Made by a program: the position numbers and the translations under genes. The notes beneath the pieces are model-generated. The model searched no databases and had not been told where the DNA came from. It saw only the letters and a list, made by a program, of their open reading frames with translations. A DNA stretch of 64,000 nt, taken from positions 62,001 to 126,000 of the forward strand of contig JAGEMR010000015.1 of the NCBI GenBank assembly GCA_021030915.1, read 5' to 3'. This DNA is from Astrothelium macrocarpum. Its lineage: Eukaryota > Ascomycota > Dothideomycetes > Trypetheliales > Trypetheliaceae. Shown one piece after another: positions 23,586 to 35,582 of this stretch. How positions within the stretch are numbered: position 1 is the first letter of the stretch; every line of letters starts with the position of its first letter.

Positions 23586-24640
23586 ATGGCGAAGCGTGAG
23601 CCCACAAGCAAGGGCGAACCTAGCGTACGTCTTTTCCAACATAACAGCAATCTCTAAGCTTATGTTTCATAGACCCCAAAGGCAAAGTCTGTAAAGACAA
23701 CGACCAAGACCGTGTTCAAACCTCTTGCCAGTGAAAACAACGCCAGTGTACCCATCGATGTCTCTTATGCCGGTGAAACCCCTAAAGCTACGGTAGGGAT
23801 GGGTTGTCCGCACAGTCGCGGTTTATTTTTGCTGACCAAAGACAGACATTAGCGAAGAATGAAGGCTTTGGTCTCGAGCTGAAAGTTCGCTCTTCTCGTG
23901 GATTCAGTGCAACCAGCACGGTAAGCTAGTCCATCTGCATATTGAGATGCAAAAATTTCACGAGAGTATGGTTCTGATTAGTTACGCAGGTAAACATTAC
24001 CGATGGCAAATATGCCGGTTACACTGCTCTCCTCTTTAAACCGGATTCGCCCTTCCGATTTCTGGATCTACCACTGGAACTCCGCGTGCGCATCCAGAAG
24101 ATGGTCCTTCTCCCTGGAGAGCCGGTGCAGATCAAGGCCAAGTCCGGGAGTAGCTCCGGATTGATTGCACCTGGCTATACAGTCAAGAATGGTTTCGGCC
24201 TTTTGGGGGTCAACAGCCAGATCCGGGCTGAAACAATGCCAATCGCGTACGGCATGATTACCATATCTGCTGACGTCAGCAGTACCTTGGCTAAGTTTCT
24301 ACTTGCCATTGGCACCACCGCTCGTACCCATCTCAAAGAAATGTCTGTCGCCCATTATGTCCGCAAAGACATTCAGATGCTCTTCATCCTCCTGACCGAC
24401 TGCAAGAATCTTTCTCGCCTCCAGCTGATTAACTATCCTTTGGCAGGTTCTCCCGCTAAGATTGCAAGGGCTTTCTCCATCGACGCCGGAAGCTGGCTTT
24501 CATCTCGTGTGAGCACGGCTGGAAAAATCGAAGCCGTCAAACCGCTCAAATTCGGACCCCAGGCTCTGAAGAATGGCACAAAGGCTTTCACTAAGAGTGA
24601 AAAGACACTCTTCTATGAAGAGCTCCAAAAAAGAATCTAA
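23586..24640 (+). CDS. fungal F-box/2EXR-like protein of unknown function
   Basis: Four exons, 23586..23624, 23673..23792, 23846..23920 and 23990..24640, give 294 residues; all introns are about 48-69 bp and sit in phase 0. The N-terminal ~80 residues are basic and low in complexity (AKSVKTTTKTVFKP). The core begins FRFLDLPLELRVRIQKMVLL, the 'LP.ELR..I...VL' pattern of the many fungal F-box-like and 2EXR-type proteins, followed by LLGVNSQIRAETMPIAYG, also typical. It ends in a Lys-rich tail. The family is common in Pezizomycotina and mostly uncharacterised; a role as a ubiquitin-ligase adaptor would be a guess. Exon 1 (13 codons) is supported by its ATG, the GTACGT donor and maintained frame. 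Confidence 0.75.
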
Positions 24641-25882
24641 TGGCATCCCGCACTGTGGTCTCCAAAATCCAAGGTTCAAAAGGGTTGCGAATGCTTTGCT
24701 CGATCTCTAATTTCTTAACTCTGGCAATGGCACTGTTATGTATGAAGGATTTAATTAGCTCTTTAAAAAAAGCCGGTTGATCAAATGCGAACAAATGAGC
24801 TTAGAATGCGCATTCTCGAGATAGCGAGTTTGACGCTGCTTGACTTGCTTTATGCATTCGACAATCGAGCTGATAACTAGAGGACCTTGGTGAAGACCTT
24901 GGTGAAGACCTTCATTCGATAGCTTGAACCCTCTTTTCTCTCACAGGACAGGATTTAATGAAAATTATCTGCTTTTCCACATGTATGAACAATTGGATCC
25001 CAATTAAATTACATTAATTCAGCCATATGCATGTCACACATGAAGTTACGTGGACTTGGAGCATCCGTCTCTCCTAGTTGTGAGAGCGCAAACGGATATC
25101 GTAAAATCTTGCTCTGTGATCAATTGGCAAAAATGTCTGCAGCCGGAGAGTAACGCGCGTATGAATCTGGCAAGATTTGCCATCTAGACGCTTCCGTAAA
25201 GAGGCGTGGAAAAAGGGCACCAGAGGGTGAAATAAGAAATGTCACCCGCGACATCGGAAGATATAACTTGCCGTAGGCCTCGTCGGGAGGTCCTCAACAA
25301 ATGCAGATGAGAATATCTTGGATTTATTTTTCAACAAGTTATTGACGGATTGTTTACAATTTGCAATTGTTTAGAACGGTATGGGGTCCTCCTGACGAGA
25401 CCTGCGGCGGATTATAATCTTTCGCGGTCACGAGTGACATTTCTTATTGCATCCACTGGTGAGGGTCAGAGTCGACATTCTCCGTTCCAGTTGCCATGTG
25501 TGCACCTCTGGTTTTTCTGTTTTTGCCAACCATCCCCGAAGCAGCAGTAGCAACTGCAGCATGTGAACGGCAAGCCAATTTCTTGAAATTGTTTTAATGA
25601 AAGTTGCACACCTTTTTCCCATTCAATTATATTGTCTGCTCTATGGATGGGTTACCGCCGTGGTGACAGACGTGGAAGCCCGTGTTCGTTCGTTGCAAGA
25701 GTGTGACTCGGAGTCCAGCCACCACAAATCACCAAGTCACTCATTTCCTAATGTTTGTTTACATTTCCCGCTTGGGAAACATTTTCTCTCAACTTGATAT
25801 CTTCATCCATGCGTTTCGTTTGTGTCTCGGGACTATTCTTGCTTACGTTCTCAGCTCGACGCGTTCGGATTCTTCTCTCAAC
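24641..25882. other. intergenic region with a short tandem repeat
   Basis: About 1.2 kb between two plus-strand genes. It contains a 12-bp tandem repeat (separate entry). Short frames (60-67 codons) show no domain. It probably includes the promoter and leader of the next gene. Confidence 0.5.
24883..24912. repeat. 12-bp tandem repeat (GACCTTGGTGAA, 2.5 copies)
   Basis: Two and a half perfect copies in tandem in intergenic DNA. No function is evident. Confidence 0.8.
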
Positions 25883-26991
25883 ATGCCAATTTACGAGACC
25901 AACAGTAGCAATGGCGAATGGCGCTCAAGCTTTCTTGAGATAAAGATTCTGTTCTCCAAGAGACAGTATAGACAATGCGTTCACTCTTCCCAACAAGTGC
26001 TGAGGAGATCGAATCAGGTCTGTTCAAGTCAATACCAAAAGCTCATTCGTCTCAATTGTAAAAACCTTCTCACAGACTACTCACTGATTGATATTACGGA
26101 CAGATCCATCCTGTACGCGTGGCTTATCTGAGTTTCTACTTAGCAATGTCCTACGAGAGTCTAGCGCGTGTAATGCACAATCATGCAATCAACAAGATAC
26201 CTACCTTGAATCTCGCTGAAGAATATTACGTCGCTGCCTCGCAAGCGCTGCTTCTTTCCAAGGTACTTGACGACGAATCGATACCAAGCAATTTGTGCGA
26301 TGGTACCTTTTTCGAAGTGCTAACACATGACCAACAACGACAGGTGCCATGCCAATATGAAGATCAAGACGTCAGTCCAACCATAACGTGTTCAACATCT
26401 CCGACCGGGTCGGAAAGCGAAGAGATCACTCCTACCACATTTCCGTCTGCCTCCTCTGTCTGGTCATCACCGTGTAATGCCGTGACCCTTTGGACCAAAA
26501 GTGATTTCGGCAACGCAGTGGATGTCCCACTTGATGCGCCTGCAAGTCTGCTGATACAGAGGTTGGGAGTATCTCCATTTCTTCCACTCGAACCAGCAAG
26601 GTCATCTGCAATCGGTCCGATCACGAACGGTCAGAGAATGAGGCCTTCCCTTGCATCTTCCGTTTCACCCACGTCCGCCAATGCTCGGCCACTCTTGCGT
26701 TCTAAAGCGAAATACAACGCAATTCTCAGCTCGCTTCGCGATCGATTCGAGTATCATGTTCGTACCGTGGAATCCCTGAAAATATCAGTGGTGAAAAGTC
26801 AACAACATAAGCGGACGAGCGCAGCACCAGCAAGCTATTGGGTGCTTCCAAGTGATAAAATGAGTGACGAGGAGAAGAAACGGAGGATTGAGGAGGGAAG
26901 GGCAAGAGCTTGGAAGAGGAAATCAAGATTCGGCGAGGAACAGGCAGAGAGGATCAAGATACTTTGCGATCAGGCCATCAGGGAGCTATAA
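25883..26991 (+). CDS. conserved-looking hypothetical protein, possibly TPR-like N-terminus
   Basis: Two exons, 25883..26017 and 26104..26991, give 340 residues. The 86-bp intron is GTCTGT..GGACAG, phase 0. The N-terminal ~120 residues are helical (SFLEIKILFSKRQYRQCVHS, then VAYLSFYLAMSYESLARVMH, then NLAEEYYVAASQALLLSK), spaced like helix pairs of a TPR-type fold. A Ser/Thr/Pro-rich middle follows, then a charged C-terminal helix (SDEEKKRRIEEGRARAWKRK). I do not recognise the family. The frame is open over 296 codons in exon 2, and the splice junction keeps an amphipathic pattern, so I take it as real. The Met at 25883 is chosen because upstream codons in this frame look non-coding. Confidence 0.65.
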
Positions 26992-29684
26992 GATGAGTGC
27001 TCTTGTCAAGCAAGTTGTCAAGTGGAGGTGATGAACAAACACAGACCAGCCAAAGTCGATGGGATTTTGATCGACGATTGAAGTCCGGATGCGGTTTGAC
27101 GCCAATGCTATTGATGAGATCTTTGGGTTTTCATGTGTTGCAGTCCAAAGGGAGCACCAAGTATTGAAGAGCGTAATGACATTGAAGGTATCAGAGAACA
27201 CACGTTCAAAATAACAGTCTCTAGAGTGTAGAAGCATTTGTGATCGTCGCAAAGTCTGTTGTCCTCAAGATTGAGAACTCAGTCAATAGCCGCAGTAACG
27301 CATTGCTCTGGTGAGTGGACCAAGACGATGACATTCTTTAAGCTTCGTGAATAGAAACAAAACTCCATTATTAGCAATAGCTAAGAACGGAGAATTTTTT
27401 TCATTTTTAAATTGCCCATTGGAACTCCAATCAGGAACGGACCATGATGACAGTCTTCTCCGTGGGATTAATTCGGATGCGGGAAGGTGGAGGGCGAGAT
27501 GAATGACTAAATCCACTGGACCAAGTCATCCATGTGCGGCGAGCGTTTGCAATGACCCAAATGGAGAGACTGAAAGATGTCATGGCGTATGACATAGTGA
27601 ACAAAACCTCAGTACCTTTAATATACGATATAGCATTTTACTGCAAGTGGAAAGCAATCGCGAGACCTTCGCAAGATCTCGAAAGGTTCCTCCAACAAAA
27701 CTCACCTAAGCTATCATATGTATCATACGTTGCGCTGTCAAGATCTGCACGAGCTACGCTGTTCGTCGCGAGCGCGGTGATGTCGCGATATTGAGCCAGT
27801 CTACCAGTGTCAGAACTATTCTTGCAAGAGGCAGTGACCAGAGGCTATAAAACGAAACAATAATATAAATGATGGGTTTTAGCAAACCGTGCTACTGCAC
27901 AAGACAAGAGATGACATGTGCACAAGTGCTCATCTTTGTTGCATTCGGCATAAGCACTGCTTGCTACTATTCCAATCCATTCAAGCGAAAACTTCAGGGG
28001 CTGTAGGTGGCAAGAAACAATCGGTCAATTTAAACAAGGGGCCAGAATATACCTTGCGTTTGTGATGAACGGAGCATGTTCAGACCGTGGAGATCGGGCT
28101 CCTGGTGTGATACCAAGTGGCCGTCTTTAGAAATGTAATTAATACTAGCCGCGATAGCAAAGTCAGCTCCGGAGTTCTCCGTAATTTAAGTATAGGTGAA
28201 CGTTGGATTCAACACGCCCTGATCATCAATTTTTATCGACAAGCGTAGTGCGGCGGGACTCAGTGGCTTTGTCGATCCCGTACGGCCACGAGGCAGTCTT
28301 GATGGGCCAGCCACCTAGGTCACTCAGGCAATCCTCTGACAATTTTTTGCCATGCCCTGCTTTTGCAGGGTGTTCCTGCAGGAGGCACTCCACGATGTTC
28401 CAGCATGCTTTGGTATGCGATTGAGTGTGTTTCAGTCGCGACTAAGAGTCCACGAATCGGTCATCATAGCACGCAAAGTTACTTTTCTAACAACCCTAAT
28501 CCGCCTATGCTGCTAGTGCGCTCCAGCTCCTGGCGAATGGTCGGCAACTTGTACAAAGGTGTACATGACAGTCAACATGATCTGTGCATGGCCTGGAAAA
28601 AACACATGGAAATGAAAAAGTCATACAACAAAAATTGGCTTGAAATTGAGCAATGCATACCTACTTCAGTCATTCGTAGCTTCACACTATAACTATAGAA
28701 AGAGCAAACGTCATTAAGCGGATCTTCCCGCTGGCCGGCATATTCCTATGGCGAACGTTTAGCACCGATTTTCAGAGTAGAGGAGATATTTCATTTCAGG
28801 GTCTGAAGTGAACAGCAAGTGCAGTGAGGGGACGGTGAGAAATGACTAATGTGGAGAAGATGGGGCTGAGGAAATTGATGTTCAGGGCGTAAGCAGACCA
28901 TCGTCAACAACGCTCTATGCAGGGCACCTCTCCTGGAAAAGGAGACCAAGAGCCAAAGGCGTGCTATACGAGACCCCCACTTCTACCCTACTTATCCGGT
29001 TCCCCAGCATGCCCTCTCCGAAGTGCTGGGCCCCTTTCAGTGTCAACACCCTTGCCAATGTCATGTGCAAATTAAGACATTCCCTGTACCCGACTGACTC
29101 GAGGTCTAGAATCGCATGCGCCAAGCCATACAGGTGGTATCCAAATCTGGTCCAGGTGAGTGGTCGCACAGGCATCTGGCTTTTCTCCATTTCTTTTAAA
29201 CCAGTTGAAAGGAGCGTTGGTCGTTTTGCGCTGCAGTCCACCAACGGATGAACTGTTGTTTAGTTCGTGTAGGTTACTGCCATTCCAACTCTCTGTGTCG
29301 GTCCGCTCCGATAAATAGGACCCAAGCAGCTTTGGGACTTCTCTCGCTCAGTATTACCAGAAGCTGTTGGTGGCGCTCCCAGGGTTGAAGTTTCTGGTTG
29401 GATGGTGCAGCCCTCTAGCTTTAGTGTCGGGCGGCTTCAATTTCTCATCGTCTTGGCTAGGATGCTTTGGCGCGCTCGTCAATGCCAGCCTCACTGACAG
29501 CCTTCCGTCCTTAAATTATCTCAGCCCGACCCCAATTCGTCGTCTACACCTCCCCGCGTGTCCCTCAGGATCGCGACCCTGCCGTAGCGCTCCCGCATTG
29601 TTCAAGCAGGCACATTGCCTTCAAAAAGCTGGCCGTCTCACTGCCATCGACGCCCATTCCTCCGCCTTCGCCTTTCATCAAAAA
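26992..29684. other. 2.7-kb gene-poor region
   Basis: The largest gene-free stretch in the window. Open frames reach about 110 codons on both strands (for example 28915..29244 minus), but none has a recognisable motif or flanking splice sites. No transposase, reverse transcriptase, LTR or terminal inverted repeat was recognised. The last ~350 bp probably hold the promoter and leader of the next gene. Confidence 0.45.
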
Positions 29685-30787
29685 ATGGGTCTTCCGTGGT
29701 CGTGGGCACATCCGATATGGGTGACGTGCATCGTGGCGCCTTTGGTAACTTTCATTTTTCTTGCTATGCGCCTCTACACTCGTGGGGTCGTGACCCGATC
29801 TCTCGCCTTGAATGACTGTGAGTCTTACTTTCTACAAATGACTGGACAGTACACTGGTGCTAATACGCTCATGAAGATGTTGCGGCGATCACCATGGTCT
29901 TTATCATATGCTATAGTGTTACGCTGGCCACCGCGACCCACCACGGGATGGGCCAACACATCTGGACGTACACCAAAGAGATCGAGTCCGAGTATTATTA
30001 TTGGCTGGGAATCGCTTCCGAATTCTATGTTCTTAGCCTGGCAGGCTACAAGACTGCGCTCCTGCTGCTCTACCTTCAATTGTTCAAGGTGAATAATAAG
30101 TTCCGATGGGCTTGCTACATTACCCTCTTCTATACCAACGGTTATCTCTTTTGCAACTTCATTACCGAGTTCTTGGGCTGTTCGCCACCTGCCAAGACCT
30201 ACGACAAGCAGCTTCCAGGACACTGCATCAATACCATTGCTGCTGATATTGCTTATGGAGTTGGTCACATGTCCAGCGATTTGATCATTGCCATTCTGCC
30301 TCTTCCTATGGTGTGGCGGTTAGCACTCAAGTCTGTCAGGGAGAAAGTCGGGATTTCCCTTGTTCTAACGACTGGTTTCCTTGCATGGGCCGTTGCGTGC
30401 GCTCGCTTTATTGTCTCAACATATGATCTGGTATCCTATGACCGGACTTGGTATGCCGGTATAGGTTTCATGTTGAGCGTTCTTGAAATCAACACTGGAC
30501 TTATCTGTGGTTGCACTCCTGCGTTGAAACCACTGTTTCACGTCATTCGAGACCATTCTCAAAAATGGTCTCAGAGATACAGCTCCCGCAAACATTCCGC
30601 AAGTGGGCGTACTGGATCCACCGACTCCAGGCCCATCAAAACAGCCGACAGCTATCCGCAGATGCAAGCCAAAGAGTCTCATTCATCTAGCAGCCTACAC
30701 AACCCTTCAATGGACAGAGGGGTCTTTGACCATCAAGAAAACAACGAAAAACATTCGCGTGATAACGCGCCTTACAACATGATCTAA
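29685..30787 (+). CDS. fungal rhodopsin-domain 7TM membrane protein (second copy of the family)
   Basis: Exons 29685..29817 and 29877..30787 give 347 residues; the 59-bp intron (GTGAGT..GAAG) joins SLALND-YVAAITMVFIICYS. Helices in order: WVTCIVAPLVTFIFLAMRLYTR; VAAITMVFIICYSVTLATAT; ASEFYVLSLAGYKTALLLLYLQ; FRWACYITLFYTNGYLFCNF; AADIAYGVGHMSSDLIIAILPLPMVW; VGISLVLTTGFLAWAVACAR; and GIGFMLSVLEINTGLICGC. The GMGQH motif and 'YLQLF' followed by 'LGCSPP' are typical of this family. The ~75-residue cytosolic tail is Ser/His-rich. Ligand and role are unknown. It is not a tandem duplicate of the gene at 3.1-4.4 kb: the sequence is divergent and the intron positions differ. Confidence 0.88.
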
Positions 30788-31288
30788 GTTTTTGCCTCAT
30801 GTGCATGTTGGTATCTGCCTAGTGGATGCCCCAACGAAGTTCTTGCTGTACACGTAGCGTCAGTGTATGTGGTATGAAAGACGATGTCCATGATTTTTGA
30901 ACTGATCTTGTGCGGGAAGGGTATGTTGAATGAACGGTGACTTTGGCACAACAAAATTATGCTTTTTTTTTTGGTCTGTTGGCACGGTGCTGTGGTGTAA
31001 CAGGTGTTGACAGGTGGATGCAGCTCAGAATACGAGTGCAAATTTGCGTACAACCTGGCTGGGTTTGCCATGGAGTGCTTCTCATTTAACATAGCATTCC
31101 CATATTATAGCTTGAATAGAGACTCAGCTAAAGTAGGGACTTGATCTATGGCTGTCTGCTGTTCAATTGTGATGATTAGAGATGGCCACGAAGAAGATAA
31201 TGAATTTGATCTTGGATATCATTGCACGCGCATCCATGTTCTTTACCAACGCCGAGGATATGCAAGGGCTAAACACATCGACGATCTG
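30788..31288. other. convergent intergenic region
   Basis: Lies between the stops of the rhodopsin-domain gene and RPC40, and probably holds both 3' untranslated regions. A T9 tract occurs near 30964. Nothing else was seen. Confidence 0.5.
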
Positions 31289-32490
31289 CTATCGTAACAA
31301 TTGCTGCAAATTTCCCCTAAATCTTGCGCATTTGCCTTTTAAAACCTTGACCGCCTCTACAAACAAGACAGAACTCTCGAATTGGCCCGTACTCTCCACG
31401 GAAAAGATGAAATGATCTCTCACTCGACCCAATTTCACCTTGTCTTGGAATTCGGCATGCCTTAGGCATTCTCTGCTTACGGTATCCTTGAACGTATCTT
31501 TTACAACCGCCTTTTCTTCTCCCTCATGACCTTCATAACCGGAGCCCTTCCTGGCGGCATCAGCAGCTGTGACAGTCTCGACACCGATGACACCTTTTGG
31601 AAAGCATCGGGCAAATTTCCGCGCATCCTGCCCGAGAATTGGTCCTAGAATGTCAATAGTAGGCAACAAACGATACGAAGCTGTTGCGACAGGGCTGAAT
31701 TTTGTATGATCCTTCCCAATTCCCTTGTAGCAATGTAAACGTAAATCCAGAGCTTGTCCTGGTCTCATTTTTGCGACAAGAATATCCGGGTTCACAGGCT
31801 CTACATTCCCGAGCACTTCAGACTGAGGTCCATGAGCCTCGAAGCGCAATTGGCGAGCGTACACATTCGACCCCTCGTACAGGCGTGTCGGCTCCCGTTC
31901 GCCTTGCTCCCACAACTTCTTACCATCTGGTCGCCAGGTGCATTGCGCTTTCAATGTCATCACTACGCAGTTGTCCGCAGTTGGGATACTCTCTTGAAAA
32001 TTTTCTGGTAGTTCTGCCTGCTCTGCCTCATCACTTGGTCTTTTAAAATACCATTGCATGTTGTTTAGACCTTGTGTTTTGGTGACGCGAAGCGGAATGA
32101 GGCCCAATCGATGTGCGAGGACCTCATCAGCGATGATGGAGGTATTATTGTAGACGAATACGTCCTCGATGGCAAGTGTGGGAATTTCAGAGAGCAGGAT
32201 TCGACGTAAAGCGTTCGCGATAGAGGCATCGATGCCAATGAGGGAGAAGACAGCATGAAAGGAGGATATGTGGTGAAATTGAAGATTGCAATTCTACAAG
32301 ACGTTAGAGCTCAGAGCGTATATCTTTTGGGGTGGCTGTAGCGTGCTTTCGTGAACTGGTTAATGTTGAAGGAGTGATCCTCTCCCGGATAATGGCCAGG
32401 AAAATCCGTACTGGACACATTAGTGACCGTGTGCTTATTGACACCCACTGTCTTGCGCCTGTCGAGCTCTGTCTGGCTCGGCTCAGGCAT
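31289..32490 (-). CDS. rpc40: RNA polymerases I and III shared subunit AC40 (RPAC1/Rpc40)
   Basis: The alpha-like subunit shared by nuclear RNA polymerases I and III; it pairs with AC19. Exons (minus) are 32490..32347 and 32293..31289, giving 382 residues. Seen: TNVSSTDFPGHYPGEDHSFN in exon 1; FSLIGIDASIANALRRILLS and EVLAHRLGLIPLRV (alpha-motif dimerisation helix) in exon 2; VYARQLRFEAHGPQ; LRLHCYKGIGKDHTKFSPVA; SYRLLPTIDI; and DTVSRECLRHAEFQDKVKLG near the end. The 53-bp intron begins with GC (AAA|GCACGC) and ends TTGTAG. No GT donor gives an intact frame across the junction NINQFTK-NCNLQFHHISS. The Met at 32490 matches the usual short N-terminus; an upstream in-frame Met at 32538 exists. 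Confidence 0.93.
32294..32346 (-). other. GC-AG intron in RPC40
   Basis: A 53-bp intron with donor AAA|GCACGC and acceptor CTTGTAG. A CTCTAAC-like branch site lies about 12 bases before the acceptor. Without removal, the frame hits a stop 14 codons after NQFTK. Protein homology across the junction supports these exact ends. The donor is a weak GC site (consensus AG|GCAAGT). Confidence 0.75.
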
Positions 32491-32693
32491 AGTGAAAGAG
32501 CAGCTTTCACATGGCGGGCTCTGATGCTGTTCCCCCACAAATTTCTAGAGGGTGGCATGTCGACGGCGGCAGAAAATTTCACCGCCCCAGTATAGCTGCG
32601 AAACATCGACGACGTCGACGATTTCCGTCTCGCCCTAAGCAGACCATAGTCCAATTCAACCTCTCCCAACCCCTCTTCACTCCGGCTCGGCTG

Positions 32694-34238
32694 ATGATGT
32701 CTGCTTCAATCGGTCGCATTCTTTCTCACAGCTCAAAAAGACTCTGTGTATGGCCTTCTTCACGAGCCGCATATCTCCGGAAGCTCTCCCGTCCCATCTC
32801 CACCTCTCTCCCACGCCGGTTTGCTGAACCAGCTCAAGATATTGGGGCTGGCACGCGCATCATACCAGTTGATCCAGCATTCGGCCACCCTATCGACGAG
32901 AATGACCCACAATTCATGAACATTGCTCCCGATGACGGCTCCAGTCTTGAAAATCGCAAAATCCGACACTATACCGTCAATTTTGGACCTCAGCACCCTG
33001 CTGCCCACGGCGTACTCCGATTGATTCTTGAGCTCAATGGCGAGGAGATTGTGCGAGCGGATCCTCACGTCGGTTTGCTGCACCGAGGCACAGAAAAGCT
33101 CATCGAGTATCGGACATATCTCCAAGCCCTGCCTTATTTTGACCGGTTAGACTACGTGAGCATGATGACGAATGAGCAATGTTTCAGCTTGGCCGTGGAA
33201 AAGCTGCTGAATGTCGAGATTCCGGAGAGGGCCAAGTGGATCCGAACGCTGTTTGGGGAAATCACAAGAATACTGAACCATCTGATGAGTGTGCTCAGTC
33301 ATGCTATGGATGTTGGTGCTTTGACTCCATTTTTGTGGGGATTTGAGGAACGAGAGAAGCTTATGGTATGTCACGGCCTTGGTAGGCTTGTTTTGGGCAA
33401 GACAGGATTAACTAATGATAGGAATTTTACGAACGCGTGTCCGGCGCCCGACTTCATGCCGCCTATGTCCGACCAGGTGGTGTCTCTCAAGATCTGCCTC
33501 TAGGTCTCCTGGATGATATCTACCAGTGGGCCACCCAATTTGGCGACCGCATCGACGAGACCGAAGAACTCCTGACCGATAATCGGATCTGGAAGGGCCG
33601 GACTCAGGGGATCGGGGCCGTGAGCGCTGCCGACGCGATCAACTATTCATTTTCTGGCGTTATGTTGCGTGGTTCTGGCATACCTTGGGATGTAAGAAAG
33701 TCTCAACCTTATGATGCCTACGATCAGGTCGAATTCGATGTTCCTGTTGGTGTGAATGGCGACTGCTATGATCGCTACCTCTGCCGCATGGAAGAATTTC
33801 GTCAATCTCTTCGTATTATCCACCAATGTCTCAACAAAATGCCATCTGGACCAGTCAAAGTGGAAGATTACAAAATCGCGCCGCCACCACGTGCTGCAAT
33901 GAAAGAAAACATGGAGGCGCTGATTCACCATTTCTTACTATTTAGCAAGGGTTATACAGTTCCGCCTGGTGAGACTTATTCAGCGATTGAAGCACCTAAA
34001 GGCGAAATGGGTGTATACGTAGTCAGTGACGGCAGTGAGAGACCATATCGATGCAAGATCAGGGCTCCCGGGTTTGCCCATTTAAGCTGTTTTGATCAGA
34101 TTTCGAGAGGTCATCTACTGGCTGACGCGGTAGCAATCATAGGGACTATGGACTTGGTGTTTGGTGAGGTATGTCTAATTTATGCTATTGATGAAAACTG
34201 TCGTTCATCCCTAATAATATGTCTAGGTGGATCGTTAG
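32694..34238 (+). CDS. nuo-49: mitochondrial complex I 49-kDa subunit (NDUFS2, nuo-49)
   Basis: Core subunit of NADH:ubiquinone oxidoreductase in the peripheral arm; with the PSST subunit it forms the quinone site. Exons are 32694..33365, 33422..34168 and 34227..34238, giving 476 residues. The last exon is only 12 nt (VDR-stop), completing the family-typical end MDLVFGEVDR. Seen: an Arg/Ser-rich mitochondrial leader (MSASIGRILSHSSKRLCVWP on to RRFAEP); FGPQHPAAHGVLRLILELNG; HVGLLHRGTEKLIEYRTYLQ; LDYVSMM; and RCKIRAPGFAHLS. Start codons of RPC40 and this gene are 203 bp apart, so they share a short bidirectional promoter. A longer open frame upstream (from 32511) is not needed. Confidence 0.96.
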
Positions 34239-35582
34239 CGATGCAAATAAGAGCCGCGGTTCTACATGTAAATAAGAGGCATACACTGGGCCAGAGGTCC
34301 TCGGCGTTTCAAAGGTATAAGCGCCGGGCTATTCCTCCGGCGCTTCTTGCAATCAGCACCAAGCACTCATGAGCGTACCGTGTGCACTTAAGGTCTGGGT
34401 AGGTGAGATGTATTCTGTTCGAGTTTCACGCCATTTTGGGATACTATTTTCCAGATGGTCAGGGGCACCTCATTGAAATGGCAAGTTTTGGATGAGAAAA
34501 TGTCTTCCAATGATCCTCCTCGCATCAGCTTCTCAGAAAGACTGACAACCACTTCCGATTCTTCTGCCGTTGCAAGAATCTTCACAATCGATTTCAGTTC
34601 TTGAAGCTAGTAATTGTGCTGTTCCTGGTACTCATGTCTTATATCCTGACCTTCCCATATTGTTGGTGAAAATTCTCAGGCAGCACTGGAAGATTTTGTA
34701 TCGAATATGGTAGACCCAAGTAGCCATGTCCCCACCAGGTCACGCAAATCTGTGAAATGACGATCTGTTTGGCAATTGGATGTAGTTCGATCGTCGAAAA
34801 GTTCAAAGCAGCAAGTCTGCTCTTATCTCAGACAATGCCATGTTCCAGAGCAAATTCTATGACTATTTTCTTGCCTATGCGACTAAAAGACTGGCTACGC
34901 TGCTAGTAAAATGACTATCAAAATCCCATCGCGCTCGGGACAGGAACGTATCCTAATTCCACGCCTAACTCCTGCCCTTGCTGGCAGTGTGTCCTACAGA
35001 ACCGTACACTGGAAATAAAGAGATCCAAACAAATGAAGCATTATTTGAATGGATTATTGAGTTCTTTCGCTTGTTACATCCACGAGATACTTGATGCCCT
35101 TTTCGACGTGATGGAATGCCTTCAATCAGTCCCCTTATCTTTGATCGGAGTCTTCTCCACTCTGTCTACAACTCTCGGCAATGCTATCTCAACAGGCTCC
35201 CTTCTTCAAACTGAAAAGTCCCCAAGCAGATTATGTCTCTTGGCCGCAAGAATTGCGCCATTTAGCTGATCCACACATAGATGAGCACAAATGAATGAAG
35301 TTAGCGCAAATTGAATATTCGAAGAACGCTCGAACAGTTCGAGTCACTAGCAAAGTCATAAATTCGTGGCCGTCAGTGCCAACTTTGTACATTCGGTAAC
35401 TTTACCAAAGCCTCGAGATAGATGAAACTGTAAATTCTTAAATTTAGACTGCTGCCTGCACAATTCCTTCTTGGCTCTGTTGAAGAGCGTCAATTTTTCT
35501 ATGATTAAGCATTAGTAAATATTAGCTATTTTCATCCCTTATTCTTATGACTACGCTTAAAATTTGCACAAGGACTTCATGA
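34239..35582. other. convergent intergenic region
   Basis: About 1.3 kb between the convergent nuo-49 and phosphotransferase genes. Short frames only, with no recognised domain, RNA or repeat. Confidence 0.5.

Noticed and set aside
29367..30092. 241-codon plus frame before and into the second rhodopsin-domain gene
   Set aside because: It runs through the intron and out of frame with the conserved helices, with no domain of its own.
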